From Hirschia baltica ATCC 49814 (GTDB lineage Bacteria; Pseudomonadota; Alphaproteobacteria; Caulobacterales; Hyphomonadaceae): a stretch of DNA of 64,000 bases. The notes under the pieces were generated by a model, which was not told the origin of the DNA, did not search any database, and was given only the letters and a program-made list of their open reading frames with translations. A program made the position numbers and the translations under genes. Location: the NCBI RefSeq assembly GCF_000023785.1, contig NC_012982.1:1984001-2048000 (forward strand), read 5' to 3'. Positions 46,203 through 56,392 of this stretch are shown here, one piece after another (the first letter of the stretch is position 1; each line of letters starts with the position of its first letter).

Positions 46203-47663
46203 ATGCTTCGAGGACTTTCGCTTATTGCATTGTCAGTCGTGCTCAACATGGCTGCCTGTGCTCAGACACCTACTATTTCAAATCACAGTAAAATTTCAAA
46301 CAATCACGCTGATCGCGTCATTATCCTGACCGACATTGAAGCTGATCCTGATGATACACAAAGCCTCGTAAGATTATTGCTCTATGCCAACCAGATCGAC
46401 ATTGAAGGCCTGATTGCAACGACGTCTGTACATCAAAAAAATAGAATAGCCCCCGAAACAATCCAAAAAGTCATCCATGCTTATGATCAAGTTCACGAAA
46501 ATCTAGAAAAGCATGAAACAGGATACCCGACAGCTTCAGCATTGATGGAACTTATTAAAAATGGTCAACCCAGTTATGGTATGGAGGCTATTGGTGAAGG
46601 TAAAGATACTGAAGGTTCAGACTGGATCATTCAGGCTTTGAAAAAAGATGATGACCGCCCATTATGGATTAGCGTCTGGGGTGGTCCCAACACTTTGGCG
46701 CAGGCGCTCCTAACAATAAAATCAACCCATTCAGCACAAGAGACAAAACGATTAGTTGAAAAACTACGCGTTTATACAATCTCAGACCAAGACGATAGCG
46801 CCATCTGGATAAGACGTAACTTCCCAGACCTATTTTACATCGTAAGCCCAGGCGGATATTCAGCAAGCACTTGGGGCGCTATCAACCAGACATTCGAACG
46901 GATAGAAAATGATACAATCAGTAATCAATGGTTTGCTGACAACATCCAACAAGGTCACGGGCCATTGGGCGCTATATATCCGGATGTCGCCTATGGCGTA
47001 GAGGGTGACACACCCGCTTTTCTATCTCTCATACCCAATGGCTTAAACGAATCAGAAAAACCAAATTGGGGCGGCTGGGGAGGCCGTTACGAACTCTATC
47101 GCCCTAAATTAGCGGATTTAGATCCTAACGGATTTACTGGGGGTGTTCCCGTTGAAGAGGAACCTCGCCCGATTTGGACCAATGCAATTGATAAAATGGC
47201 ATTGTGGGAAAAACCAACGCATGGCCGTGCTGATGTCATGACCGAGGAATTTGTTTCTGGAAACCGTATAACTCTAGCACGCTGGCGCGAAGAATTTCAA
47301 AATGACTTTGCTGCTCGCATGGATTGGACGACTAAATCTTATGACGAAGCCAATCACCCTCCCGTTCCAGTTTTATCTCACCCTACTCAGATAACGGCTA
47401 AATCTGGTGACACAATCACTTTGGATGCAAGTAGCTCAACCGACCCGGATGGCGACAGTCTATCTTTCGTCTGGTTTCACTATCCTGAAGCTGGCACTTT
47501 TGAAGGCGTTATTCCGGTCGGCACAGAAAATCTGTACACGAAACACATCCAACTTCCGGAAGTTGAAAAAACTGAAACAGCCCATTTCATCTTAAAAGTC
47601 ACAGACAAAGGAAGTCCAGCACTCACGCGTTATAAACGCGTCATTGTGACTATAGAACCTTGA
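46203..47663 (+). CDS. DUF1593 nucleoside-hydrolase-like lipoprotein
   Basis: A 486-residue lipoprotein: hydrophobic N-terminus and lipobox MAAC (Cys at about residue 19-20). The main domain matches DUF1593 (Sde_0182 type), with a nucleoside-hydrolase-like Asp cluster ILTDIEADPDDTQSLVRLLL near residue 41, WISVWGGPNTLAQALL and EGDTPAFLSLIPNGLN. The C-terminal ~90 residues are an Ig-like domain (DASSSTDPDGDSLSFVWFHYPEAG). The homologue in Saccharophagus is annotated as cellulose-binding, so a role with extracellular polysaccharides is plausible but unproven. The terminator at 47709 ends the gene. Confidence 0.85.
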   Translation: MLRGLSLIALSVVLNMAACAQTPTISNHSKISNNHADRVIILTDIEADPDDTQSLVRLLLYANQIDIEGLIATTSVHQKNRIAPETIQKVIHAYDQVHENLEKHETGYPTASALMELIKNGQPSYGMEAIGEGKDTEGSDWIIQALKKDDDRPLWISVWGGPNTLAQALLTIKSTHSAQETKRLVEKLRVYTISDQDDSAIWIRRNFPDLFYIVSPGGYSASTWGAINQTFERIENDTISNQWFADNIQQGHGPLGAIYPDVAYGVEGDTPAFLSLIPNGLNESEKPNWGGWGGRYELYRPKLADLDPNGFTGGVPVEEEPRPIWTNAIDKMALWEKPTHGRADVMTEEFVSGNRITLARWREEFQNDFAARMDWTTKSYDEANHPPVPVLSHPTQITAKSGDTITLDASSSTDPDGDSLSFVWFHYPEAGTFEGVIPVGTENLYTKHIQLPEVEKTETAHFILKVTDKGSPALTRYKRVIVTIEP

Positions 47664-47708
47664 TATAAACGCGACAGCCATTCCACATTATATCAACACC
47701 AGAGACAC

Positions 47709-47747
47709 AAAAAACCGCAGATTATTTATACATCTGCGGCCTTTTTT
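47709..47747. terminator. bidirectional terminator between the DUF1593 gene and gltX
   Basis: CCGCAGA (47715-47721) and TCTGCGG (47733-47739) form the stem, with an A-run before and TTTTTT after. It lies between convergent genes and can serve both. Confidence 0.88.
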
Positions 47748-47765
47748 ATCTTTAATTGTCAGATA

Positions 47766-49106
47766 TTACCCTAGACGTGCCAACACTTTTTCACGTCCGA
47801 GCAGCGCGATCACCTTATTCATTTGCGGGCCATGGGCCTGTCCTGTCAGCGCCAAGCGAAGCGGCATAAACAAGCCTTTTCCTTTGCGACCAGTTTCACT
47901 TTTCAGAGCATTCGTCCACTCTTTCCAAGTATCCTCATTGATCGCACCTTCCGGCAAATGTTCAGCAGCACCAGCAATGAAAGCCGCATCTTCAGCTTCA
48001 AGGTCAACTTTCTCAATTTCTCCAAAGAAAACAGGAAGCCAGACCGCCGCATCATCAACTTTTTGCAAATTCTCAGCGACTAATGTCCAAAATTCCGGTG
48101 TCGCTTTATCCCCCATCGGCAAAGCATTTAGACGCTCTTTTGCATCCTCAAATGTCAGCCCATGCGTGATTTCAGCATTAAGGCCCATCAGCTCTTTTTC
48201 ATCAAAACGCGCAGGCGCACGCCCAATCTTATCAAAAGAGAATTCAGACGCCAAAGTTTCTAGACTATCTTTCAGCTCAACCGCGTCAGATGTCCCGATT
48301 TTCGCCAGTAAAGAAGCAATGGCTATAGGCTCAATTCCATCTTGTCCTAATTGCTGAATAGATAACGATCCCAGACGCTTAGACAGCCCCTGACCATCAG
48401 CCCCAATCAATAAAGGCGTGTGCGCCATTTGAGGTGTTGTGCCACCAAGCGCACGGAAAATCTCAATCTGCGCGCCAGAATTTGTCACGTGATCTTCACC
48501 GCGCACAACATGCGTAATCTTAGCGTCAATATCATCCACAACTGACGGTAATGTATAAAGATACGATCCATCTGCACGGATCAGCACAGGATCAGAAATC
48601 GACGCTGTATCAATAGATTGCGGGCCGCGCACAAGGTCAGTCCATTCACATGGTTGACCCGATAATTTAAAGCGCCAGTGCGGTTTACGCCCTTCTGCTT
48701 CAAGCTTGGCTTTCTCAACGTCCGTCAGCTTCAGGCCTGCTCTATCATAAACAGGCGGACGACCACGAGACAAAGCAATCTTACGTTTGCGGTCTAATTC
48801 TTCAGATGTTTCATAACACGCATATAGCAAACCTTCGGCTTTTAGCTTTTGGGTCGCTTTATCATATTCAGCAAAACGCTCGGATTGTTTGAACGTGTCA
48901 TCCCATTTCAAACCCAACCAAGATAAGTCTTCTTTGATACCGTCTTCATATTCCTTTGTGGAACGCTCAAGATCCGTATCATCAATACGCAATACAAACT
49001 CACCACCCTGTCCTTTTGCGAACAACCAGTTGATCAGTGCTGTACGCACATTACCTACGTGAAGACGACCAGTTGGGGACGGTGCGAAACGAACTTTGCA
49101 AGACAT
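47766..49106 (-). CDS. gltX: glutamate-tRNA ligase
   Basis: Charges tRNA-Glu (and in organisms with GatCAB also tRNA-Gln) with glutamate. The class I HIGH-equivalent is in FAPSPTGRLHVGN at the N-terminus and the KMSKS-equivalent is GLSKRLGS. At 446 aa it is near the short end of the family, and alphaproteobacteria often carry two gltX copies with split specificity, so this could be either. Its cognate tRNA-Glu occurs at 14035-14109. It converges on the DUF1593 gene. Confidence 0.93.
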   Translation of the reverse strand: MSCKVRFAPSPTGRLHVGNVRTALINWLFAKGQGGEFVLRIDDTDLERSTKEYEDGIKEDLSWLGLKWDDTFKQSERFAEYDKATQKLKAEGLLYACYETSEELDRKRKIALSRGRPPVYDRAGLKLTDVEKAKLEAEGRKPHWRFKLSGQPCEWTDLVRGPQSIDTASISDPVLIRADGSYLYTLPSVVDDIDAKITHVVRGEDHVTNSGAQIEIFRALGGTTPQMAHTPLLIGADGQGLSKRLGSLSIQQLGQDGIEPIAIASLLAKIGTSDAVELKDSLETLASEFSFDKIGRAPARFDEKELMGLNAEITHGLTFEDAKERLNALPMGDKATPEFWTLVAENLQKVDDAAVWLPVFFGEIEKVDLEAEDAAFIAGAAEHLPEGAINEDTWKEWTNALKSETGRKGKGLFMPLRLALTGQAHGPQMNKVIALLGREKVLARLG

Positions 49107-49215
49107 GTATGATTTCTCAGATATTAGACACGGCGATTTTCGCCAAAACTAGCGCATGTATTCCCGCAACATGAGGAAATACGCAAGAGCTAGCGTTAAT
49201 TTTGACTGATTTGAA

Positions 49216-49941
49216 TTAGCGCGAAGCTTTTCGCCAACCAGCTGCCCAAGATTCTTCTTCGGTACAAAACCATTGCTCACCGTTTTTCACATTGATGCTC
49301 GTGCGCTCATAGTCCCGCTGTCCACGCACATGAAAAATACGATTACCAGATCCAGAAGAAATATTGCCTTTAATATCGCATCCTATTTTCACTGGTTTTG
49401 CCTGATTAGCTTTAGCCCGCGCTTCATTTACTTCACGAATGTGCTTTCGGTATTCATGCGGTCTTACAAACTCTGAACGCCAGATCCCACGATTATTAGC
49501 ATGTGCATCTTTTTCAGCCTCTACATATCGCGTCGAATATTGCGTATAGGCAACCGCCCAACCATTGCGAACCTGAGCTTCATTCAGATCGATCTCACCC
49601 ACACGACAAATAGAAACAGCACGTTTATAACGATCAGTGTCATAGACCGTACACGCCACAAGCTTGTTTCCAATAGCGCGCTCTAATGCTTTACGGGATG
49701 AACGACCACACGCCCATTCTTCACCGCGATAATTACAAGTTTGCTTGCCTTCCAGTGCATCAATTCCAAATAAACGGATACGCTCAGCACCAATTCGCAA
49801 ACTATCACCATCCGTGACATCAGCGCGCCCTGATATGACTTGTAACGCCCCGTTCGTAGTGTTGGCTTTATCAGTAGCAAACACACTCAAAGACGCTAAC
49901 GCACCCAACGCAACAGAGAAGACAAAAGAGAGTATTTTCAT
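49216..49941 (-). CDS. secreted thermonuclease-family (SNase) protein
   Basis: A 241-residue exported nuclease. The signal peptide (to about SVFA, residue 22) is followed by a staphylococcal-nuclease-like domain with VTDGDSLRIGAERIRLFGIDALE, YDTDRYKRAVSICRVG (catalytic-site Arg region) and RNGWAVAYTQYS. The ~55-residue C-terminal extension has GCDIKGN, IFHVRGQRDYERTSIN and the Cys-containing GEQWFCTEEESWAAGWRKA block, a module that recurs at the ends of secreted SNases. Acts outside the cytoplasm on nucleic acids. No operon partner is visible. Confidence 0.9.
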   Translation of the reverse strand: MKILSFVFSVALGALASLSVFATDKANTTNGALQVISGRADVTDGDSLRIGAERIRLFGIDALEGKQTCNYRGEEWACGRSSRKALERAIGNKLVACTVYDTDRYKRAVSICRVGEIDLNEAQVRNGWAVAYTQYSTRYVEAEKDAHANNRGIWRSEFVRPHEYRKHIREVNEARAKANQAKPVKIGCDIKGNISSGSGNRIFHVRGQRDYERTSINVKNGEQWFCTEEESWAAGWRKASR

Positions 49942-50160
49942 ACCCTCAAACTAACGTGCAAGCCTTAACGAAAGGCTGATACCAAACCTATTTTCAAAGC
50001 AATGCTACGCCATGAAGCACAGCAATTTGCGCCCTATTGTCCCATACGACCTAAGGCCAATTCAAAGCCCAACACATAAACTGATAGATTGTCATCGAAA
50101 ACTTCGCAGAATGATAAGCGAGAATTACAAGCTTTAAAGCTTTTGGGGCAGGACAACAAA

Positions 50161-52047
50161 ATGAATGCAACTTTATCGGTGGAAACACTTCGCGAGAACG
50201 CAATAAACTCACCGCAAGAATACTGGGCTGAAGCTTCTAAACTCGTCGACTGGATGATACCACCAGAAACCATTTTAGATGACTCAAACCCGCCTTTCTA
50301 TCGTTGGTATCGTGGCGGCGTCATGAACACTTGCTACAATGCAGTTGATCGCCATGTGGATGCTGGCAGAGGTGAACAAATTGCTATTATCTATGATAGT
50401 CCCGTTACCGGAAAAAAACGCCAATACACTTATAAAGACCTTCAAATAGCCGTTGCTAGAACCGCCGGAATGTTGGTCAAATACGGTGTTTCAAAAGGTG
50501 ACCGTGTCATCATCTATATGCCAATGGTGCCTGAAGCCATGTTCGCTATGCTTGCCTGTGCGCGCATTGGCGCTGTTCATTCTGTTGTCTTTGGCGGATT
50601 TGCACCAAAAGAACTTGCCAAACGTATAGAGGATGCCAAACCTAAAATTGTCATGTCGGCATCTTGCGGCATCGAACCAAACCGCATTGTGCATTATTCT
50701 CCGCTTTTAAAAGAAGCACTCGCTTTATGCGAACACCAAGTTGACAAATGTATTATTCTCGAACGCCCACAAAGCCCTGTTACCTTGAATGAAGAGACGG
50801 ATGTCGATTGGCTAACCGAGATGCAATTCAATCGGCAAGTTGATTGCGTACCTGTTATGGCGACTGACCCGCTATACATCTTGTATACATCCGGTACGAC
50901 GGGTGTGCCTAAAGGCGTCGTCCGTGACAATGGCGGACATGCTGCTGCACTTTGTTGGTCCATGAAACATATTTATGGCACAAACCCGGGCGATGTATAT
51001 TGGGCCGCTTCAGACATAGGCTGGGTCGTAGGTCATTCCTATATCACCTACGCCCCCTTATTGGCTGGCTGCACGACAATAATCTATGAAGGCAAACCTG
51101 TAGGCACTCCTGATCCTGGTGCATTCTGGCGTATCATAGAAGAATACCACGTAGATATCTTCTTCACTGCCCCAACTGCAATCCGTGCAATCAAATGCGA
51201 AGATTCAGAAGGTAAATATCTCAAAAACAAAGACCTCTCATCTCTAAAAGCTTTATTCCTTGCAGGTGAACGCGCCGACCCAGACACATTGCAATGGGCC
51301 GAAACCATGTTGAAAAAACCGGTTATCGACCATTGGTGGCAAACTGAGCTTGGCTGGCCTGCTCTGGCAGCTTGTTTAGGGCTTGGTGATACGCATACAA
51401 AACACGGCGCAGCAGGGCGCGCTGTTCCTGGCTTTGATATTCAGATAATTGATGAAAACAACGATCCCGTACCCACTGGAGAAACCGGAGATATAGTAAT
51501 CAAACTTCCTCTTCCACCAGGGTGTTTGCCAACACTTTGGCAAGGCAATGATAAAATGCTGGAAAGCTACCTTATTGAACATGAGGGATTTTACTCCACA
51601 GGTGACGCCGGATACATTGATGATGAAGGCTTTGTGCATGTGATGAGCAGAACCGACGACCTCATTAATGTTGCTGGTCACCGCTTATCCACGGGCGGCA
51701 TGGAACAAGTTCTCGCTAGCCATCCAAGCGTTGCTGAATGCGCCGTTGTTGGCGCTGCAGATTCCTTAAAGGGGCAAACACCAGTTGGCTTTGTTGTGCT
51801 AAAAAAGGCAAACACCATCCAAGATGATATTCTCATCAAAGAACTAGTTGCCAAAGTTCGAGACACGATAGGTCCTGTCGCTGCGTTCAAGCGAGTCCAC
51901 ATCGTCTCCAAACTTCCTAAAACACGCAGTGGAAAAATCTTACGAAAAACCATTCGTCAGATTATTGATGGTGAAGATTGGGTCACACCCGCAACCCTTG
52001 ATGACCCTGCCGGACTAGATTCCATTGCCGCAGCTTGCGCTTCATAA
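50161..52047 (+). CDS. prpE: propionyl-CoA synthetase (acyl-CoA synthetase, PrpE-type)
   Basis: An ANL-family adenylating enzyme of 628 aa that activates propionate (also acetate) to the CoA thioester. The AMP-binding P-loop is LYTSGTTGVPKGVV near residue 242, followed by WWQTELGWPALA, STGDAGYIDDEGFVHVMSRTDD and the catalytic acylatable Lys in KTRSGKILRK near the C-terminus. The length and SVVFGGFAPKELAKRIEDAKPK segment match PrpE. A TTG at 50089 opens the frame, but ATG 50161 with AGGAC upstream gives the canonical length. The terminator at 52090 follows. Supplying short acyl-CoA links it to PHA synthesis by inference only. Confidence 0.9.
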   Translation: MNATLSVETLRENAINSPQEYWAEASKLVDWMIPPETILDDSNPPFYRWYRGGVMNTCYNAVDRHVDAGRGEQIAIIYDSPVTGKKRQYTYKDLQIAVARTAGMLVKYGVSKGDRVIIYMPMVPEAMFAMLACARIGAVHSVVFGGFAPKELAKRIEDAKPKIVMSASCGIEPNRIVHYSPLLKEALALCEHQVDKCIILERPQSPVTLNEETDVDWLTEMQFNRQVDCVPVMATDPLYILYTSGTTGVPKGVVRDNGGHAAALCWSMKHIYGTNPGDVYWAASDIGWVVGHSYITYAPLLAGCTTIIYEGKPVGTPDPGAFWRIIEEYHVDIFFTAPTAIRAIKCEDSEGKYLKNKDLSSLKALFLAGERADPDTLQWAETMLKKPVIDHWWQTELGWPALAACLGLGDTHTKHGAAGRAVPGFDIQIIDENNDPVPTGETGDIVIKLPLPPGCLPTLWQGNDKMLESYLIEHEGFYSTGDAGYIDDEGFVHVMSRTDDLINVAGHRLSTGGMEQVLASHPSVAECAVVGAADSLKGQTPVGFVVLKKANTIQDDILIKELVAKVRDTIGPVAAFKRVHIVSKLPKTRSGKILRKTIRQIIDGEDWVTPATLDDPAGLDSIAAACAS

Positions 52048-52089
52048 ATTGATACGACACACGAATGTTTCCAGCCATGGAAACATCTA

Positions 52090-52136
52090 GCCTGCTTCCA
52101 ACCTCCCCCAGAAAACTTGGAAGCAGGCATTTTTTT
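52090..52136 (+). terminator. intrinsic terminator after prpE
   Basis: GCCTGCTTCCAA pairs perfectly with TTGGAAGCAGGC across a 15-nt loop and is followed by ATTTTTTT. It sits between convergent prpE and prfB. Confidence 0.92.
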
Positions 52137-52143
52137 ACCAAAA

Positions 52144-53257
52144 CTAAGTTTCGTTATCGCCGCCGACAGCCGCAGATAGTGACGCTGCTAGGAATTTATC
52201 CAAATCCCCATCAAGAACACCTTTAGTATCTGATGTTTCGACACCCGTACGAAGATCTTTAATCATCTGATAAGGCTGAAGCACGTACGATCGGATTTGA
52301 TGCCCCCATCCGATATCGGTTTTTGCATCCGCATTCGCTTGTGCTGCTTCAGCACGTTCTCGCATTTTCAGTTCATAAATACGTGCGCGAAGCATGTTCC
52401 AAGCCGAAGCTCTGTTTTTATGCTGCGAACGATCTGACTGACACGCCACTACAATACCTGTTGGCGCATGCGTTAAACGAATAGCTGAGTCGGTTTTGTT
52501 GATGTGCTGACCACCTGAACCAGAAGCACGATAAGTATCTGTTCGTACATCTTTATCTTCAATTTCAACTTCAATTGTATCATCCAATACCGGAGAAACC
52601 GCAACAGAAGAAAAACTCGTATGACGTTTCGCATTTGAATCAAACGGCGATATTCGAACAAGGCGATGCACACCAGATTCGCTTTTCAGCCAGCCATAGG
52701 CATTCTCTCCAGACACTTTCAGGGTCGCAGATTTAATACCCGCTTCCTCACCATCATGACTGTCTAATTCTTCAACCTTCATACCATGTGCATTCGCCCA
52801 ACGCACATACATACGCCGAAGCATATTAGCCCAGTCCTGACTTTCCGTTCCTCCTGCTCCCGCATTGATCTCAACGAAACAATCATTGCCATCAACTTCG
52901 CCAGACAGCAGCGCACTTAATTCAGCGCGTTCCGCACGGATAAGAGCCGCTTTCATGGACTCAACGATATCCTCCAGAAGGCTATCATCACCTTCCATCT
53001 CGGCCATCTCTGCCATTTCTTCCGCGTCAGAAATCTCTGTTTCCAATGCTGTGATGTCGTCCATCGCAGTCACGATCTTGGTGCGTTCTCGCATTAATTT
53101 CTGAGCGTTTTCAGCATCATTCCAAAAATCAGGATCTTCAGAAAGAGCATTCAATTCTTCTAGTCTTTTGCTGGATACATCCCAGTCAAAGACGCCTCCT
53201 CAGCAGTTCAATAGACTGCTGGATTTTATCGGCCATTGCCTGAAGTTCAGGGGTCAT
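52144..53257 (-). CDS. prfB: peptide chain release factor 2 (with programmed +1 frameshift)
   Basis: Recognises UGA and UAA stop codons and releases the finished peptide. The main frame carries the UGA-specific SPF tripeptide in [13 protein letters not shown] and the catalytic GGQ loop in [10 protein letters not shown]. The first 23 codons lie in another frame: ATG at 53257 reads [19 protein letters not shown] and on to Arg-Arg-Arg-Leu, then meets an in-frame TGA at 53188-53186. A +1 slip on CTT T continues as [11 protein letters not shown] into the main frame, giving 370 aa in all. This is the classical autoregulatory frameshift: low RF2 slows termination at the TGA and favours slipping. The next gene upstream, mrcA, lies on the same strand. 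Confidence 0.95.
53186..53200 (-). promoter_or_regulatory. prfB: prfB programmed +1 frameshift site
   Basis: On the minus strand AGGAGG (53200-53195), CGT, then the slippery CTT TGA C. The internal Shine-Dalgarno-like AGGAGG is 3 nt before CTT, exactly the spacing of the E. coli prfB site. In-frame TGA at 53188-53186 is bypassed by a +1 shift into GAC. Confidence 0.95.
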
Positions 53258-53350
53258 AAATATCTCAATCGCATTAAATTAAAGTCCGATTTCACCTTGT
53301 TATACCAAGGTTGAATCGGTTCAGAAAACGAAGAACGCCAGCAATAGCCC

Positions 53351-56263
53351 TTAATACGTGCCGTATTCAAGCTCTTGATCCGGCTCTTCTTCTCGAACGG
53401 GTGGTTGATAGGGGGTAGCCTGCCCTGAATTTGGAGATTGTGATTGTTGCGTATCAGCGCCAAACCCTAAATCTCGAAATGGTGTTGCCGCTGGTGTTGG
53501 ACTGGCCACATCACCCACAGAAAGATCACCTAAACCGTCAGCTTCCTCCCCTAATTGGACACGACCATTCAGCGGCGCTGAATTATCATTCGCCGTCGAT
53601 GAAGAATCATAAGGTGAAAAATCACCGTTTCCATTCGAGGTCACACCATCCTGATCATCATATTCATATGTTGGTTCATTCACTGCATTGTCACCATATG
53701 TAGAAGCGTCAGGTCCAGAATATGTACCCTCGCTACCAGATTGCGATTGGTTACGCTGTGCTTCGAGTGATGCAATCCATGAATCTAGATCTTCTGAATT
53801 TCCACCAGGTTCCGTGCCGGGTTTAAATGCTTCAAGAATAGTTACTCGCGTATTGTGATCGGGCAGTTTTCCTGTCTTCGCATCTACTTCCACCAAGCGT
53901 ACACCTGACGGCAAACGGAAAGGCATTGATGGGGCCTCTTGCAACGCCTTCATCATAAAGTCTCTGAAGATTGGCGCTGCAACCCGACCACCAGATTCTC
54001 CGTTCCCGAGCGTCTGAGGCGTGTCATACCCAACCCATACTGCGACGACGAGATCAGGTGAAAAGCCAACGAACCACGCATCCATATAATCATTCGTTGT
54101 ACCGGTTTTTCCGGCAACTGGCTTACCGATTACCCGTAATCTTGATGCCGTTCCACGCTGAACAACTCCCTCCATCAATGAGACGGTCTGATAAGCTGTA
54201 ATCGGATCGAGAACTTGTTCGCGCATATCTTCAAAAACAGGCGGCAATTGGCCAGACCATGGCGCATTACAATCTACACATTCTTGTGTTTTACGACGCT
54301 GAATTGTCTTTCCATATCTGTCTTGAATACGGTCAAGGAAAACTGGTTCAATCCGCTTACCGCCATTGACGAACATAGCATAAGCCGTCGCCATTTTTAT
54401 TGGCGTTGTATCTCCTGCCCCAAGAGTGCGAGATAAATATGTCTGAGGTCCAAGAATTCGGCGTGCTTCTTCTTCTGTCGCATCTGCCGGAGGATATGGA
54501 TAAATTCCAAGTTTACGGCCATATTCTGCAATTTTTTCCATCCCCACATCCTGCGCCAATCGCGCAGTCATTAGGTTTCTCGATTTCTCAATTCCCAACC
54601 GTAAAGTCGACTCACCATAAAAACTTCCAGCAGCATAATTGCCCGGCTTCCACAAACCTTGCGGCGTATCAACAACAAAAGGAGCATCAAGAACCGTGCT
54701 TGCAGGTGTGAAATTTTTACCGGTTTTCGGGTCAATACTATCTAGAGCCGCCGCATAAACGACAGGCTTAAAAGATGATCCAGGCTGACGATAAGCTTGA
54801 ACAGCACGGTTATATTGTGATCGCCAGAATGAATATCCGCCCGCCATAGACAAAACCCGACCTGTGTGCGGGTCCATCGCAATCAACGCCCCTTCAACAC
54901 CGGGCAATTGTCTTACGTGATAAGGCGCATCTTCTTTAGGCGTAACTTCATCCATAATAGTCCGCTCAAGGACGTTAGGAGGAAGCTGCTGCGTTACAAG
55001 AATAACATCCCCAACCTTTAAACCTGATGATTTTCCATCGGCTGATTTGTAGGTTTTTACCCATTTTCGACTTTCTTCGGCCAACCAACCTGTCTTGTTT
55101 TCTTCTAACCCTAGTTTAACTGCTTTATCATCTACAGCGAGGACAACCGCTTTTTTCCAATGTCCTGAACCACTTGGCGTACTAATTTCAAAAAGGGCAT
55201 TATCCCAGTCATCGGTAGGCTTTTCAATTTTCGCAAACGGACCGCGATAGAATTTCGTTCGGCGATCATAGGTTTCTAATCCCATTTGCAAAGCAGTTTG
55301 GGCCGCCAACTGAAAACGCGAATCGAGTGTTGAACGAACTGATAGCCCCTCCTCATATAATAGCTTTTCAGCTGCAACTTGTTGCTCAGCTTCTTCTGCA
55401 TAAGGATCAAAATCGACGCCTTTAAGCTCACCCTCTTTTGCACGGCGCAGAATATCTCTGCGCACTTCTTCAACGAAATAAGCCGATGCGAGCACTTCGT
55501 CGCTTCTGAGCCCATCAACAGTGGTGAGTGGTTCTTTTTGAGCCTCTTCAGCCTCTTCTTCAGTGATGTAACCATTCACCGCCATCCGTGAGATAACCCA
55601 ATTACGTCGCGCCACAGCAGCGTCTGCTCTTCGGTAGGGGTTTACTTTACCGGGTGCTTTAGGCATCGCACCAAGCAATGCTGCCTCAGCAATTGTGAGA
55701 TCACGCAGAGGTTTTCCAAAATAATTTATTGCAGCCGCACCCACACCATATGAGCGCCCACCCAAATAAATTTCATTCAGATAAAGTTCCAAAATTTGAT
55801 CTTTAGTAAAAATGCTTTCCAGACGGCGGGCAACAAACGCCTCGCGCACTTTACGTACAATCGAACGTTCAGATCCAACCAGCATGTTTTTGACGGTTTG
55901 TTGGGTAATTGTAGAACCACCCGTAATACGTCTTCCGCGTATACCATTTAATATGACACCACGTATTATACCTTTAGGGTCAATTCCATTGTGTTCGTAG
56001 AAATCCTTATCTTCAGCTGACAAGAAAGCTTGAATAACCCGATTTGGTAATTCTTCTTTGGGAATAAATACGCGGTGCTGACGCGCAAATTCTGCAACGA
56101 GCGTTCCATCACCGGCATGAACACGGCTAGTAATAGGCGGCTCATATGTTTTGAGTTCACGGGGCGCAGGCAAGTCGCGTGTGACTGAATAAACCCATCC
56201 AAGAATACCTGCCCCTACAAGGCCGGCACAAAAAGCTGCGAGAAAAAGCAGTTTTCTAAACAT
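53351..56263 (-). CDS. mrcA: penicillin-binding protein 1A (bifunctional transglycosylase/transpeptidase)
   Basis: A class A PBP of about 970 aa that polymerises and crosslinks peptidoglycan. A single TM segment near residues 5-25 anchors it. The GT51 domain has AFLSAEDKDFYEHNGIDPKG with the catalytic Glu and GGSTITQQTVKNML. The transpeptidase domain has the acylated Ser in QPGSSFKPVVYAA, SRN as the second motif and KTGTTNDYMDAWFVGF. The C-terminal ~140 residues are low-complexity, rich in Ser, Gly, Asp and Pro, probably periplasmic linker. An alternative GTG start at 56284 adds seven residues. The prfB-mrcA-amiC order is conserved in alphaproteobacteria. Confidence 0.95.
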   Translation of the reverse strand: MFRKLLFLAAFCAGLVGAGILGWVYSVTRDLPAPRELKTYEPPITSRVHAGDGTLVAEFARQHRVFIPKEELPNRVIQAFLSAEDKDFYEHNGIDPKGIIRGVILNGIRGRRITGGSTITQQTVKNMLVGSERSIVRKVREAFVARRLESIFTKDQILELYLNEIYLGGRSYGVGAAAINYFGKPLRDLTIAEAALLGAMPKAPGKVNPYRRADAAVARRNWVISRMAVNGYITEEEAEEAQKEPLTTVDGLRSDEVLASAYFVEEVRRDILRRAKEGELKGVDFDPYAEEAEQQVAAEKLLYEEGLSVRSTLDSRFQLAAQTALQMGLETYDRRTKFYRGPFAKIEKPTDDWDNALFEISTPSGSGHWKKAVVLAVDDKAVKLGLEENKTGWLAEESRKWVKTYKSADGKSSGLKVGDVILVTQQLPPNVLERTIMDEVTPKEDAPYHVRQLPGVEGALIAMDPHTGRVLSMAGGYSFWRSQYNRAVQAYRQPGSSFKPVVYAAALDSIDPKTGKNFTPASTVLDAPFVVDTPQGLWKPGNYAAGSFYGESTLRLGIEKSRNLMTARLAQDVGMEKIAEYGRKLGIYPYPPADATEEEARRILGPQTYLSRTLGAGDTTPIKMATAYAMFVNGGKRIEPVFLDRIQDRYGKTIQRRKTQECVDCNAPWSGQLPPVFEDMREQVLDPITAYQTVSLMEGVVQRGTASRLRVIGKPVAGKTGTTNDYMDAWFVGFSPDLVVAVWVGYDTPQTLGNGESGGRVAAPIFRDFMMKALQEAPSMPFRLPSGVRLVEVDAKTGKLPDHNTRVTILEAFKPGTEPGGNSEDLDSWIASLEAQRNQSQSGSEGTYSGPDASTYGDNAVNEPTYEYDDQDGVTSNGNGDFSPYDSSSTANDNSAPLNGRVQLGEEADGLGDLSVGDVASPTPAATPFRDLGFGADTQQSQSPNSGQATPYQPPVREEEPDQELEYGTY

Positions 56264-56392
56264 AAAGTATTCAAACCTATTCACTTAGACGGACTCAAAC
56301 CTGAGACCAATTATGACGCTGAGCTGCAAACCTGTCGAGAATCACCTCGCAATTAGGTAACTTTATGGCGTGTCTTGAAAAACTTTAAAAGC

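Noticed and set aside
53154-53188. prfB as a disrupted gene (in-frame TGA near its 5' end)
   Set aside because: The TGA sits in the exact slippery context of the conserved RF2 recoding site, so the gene is intact.
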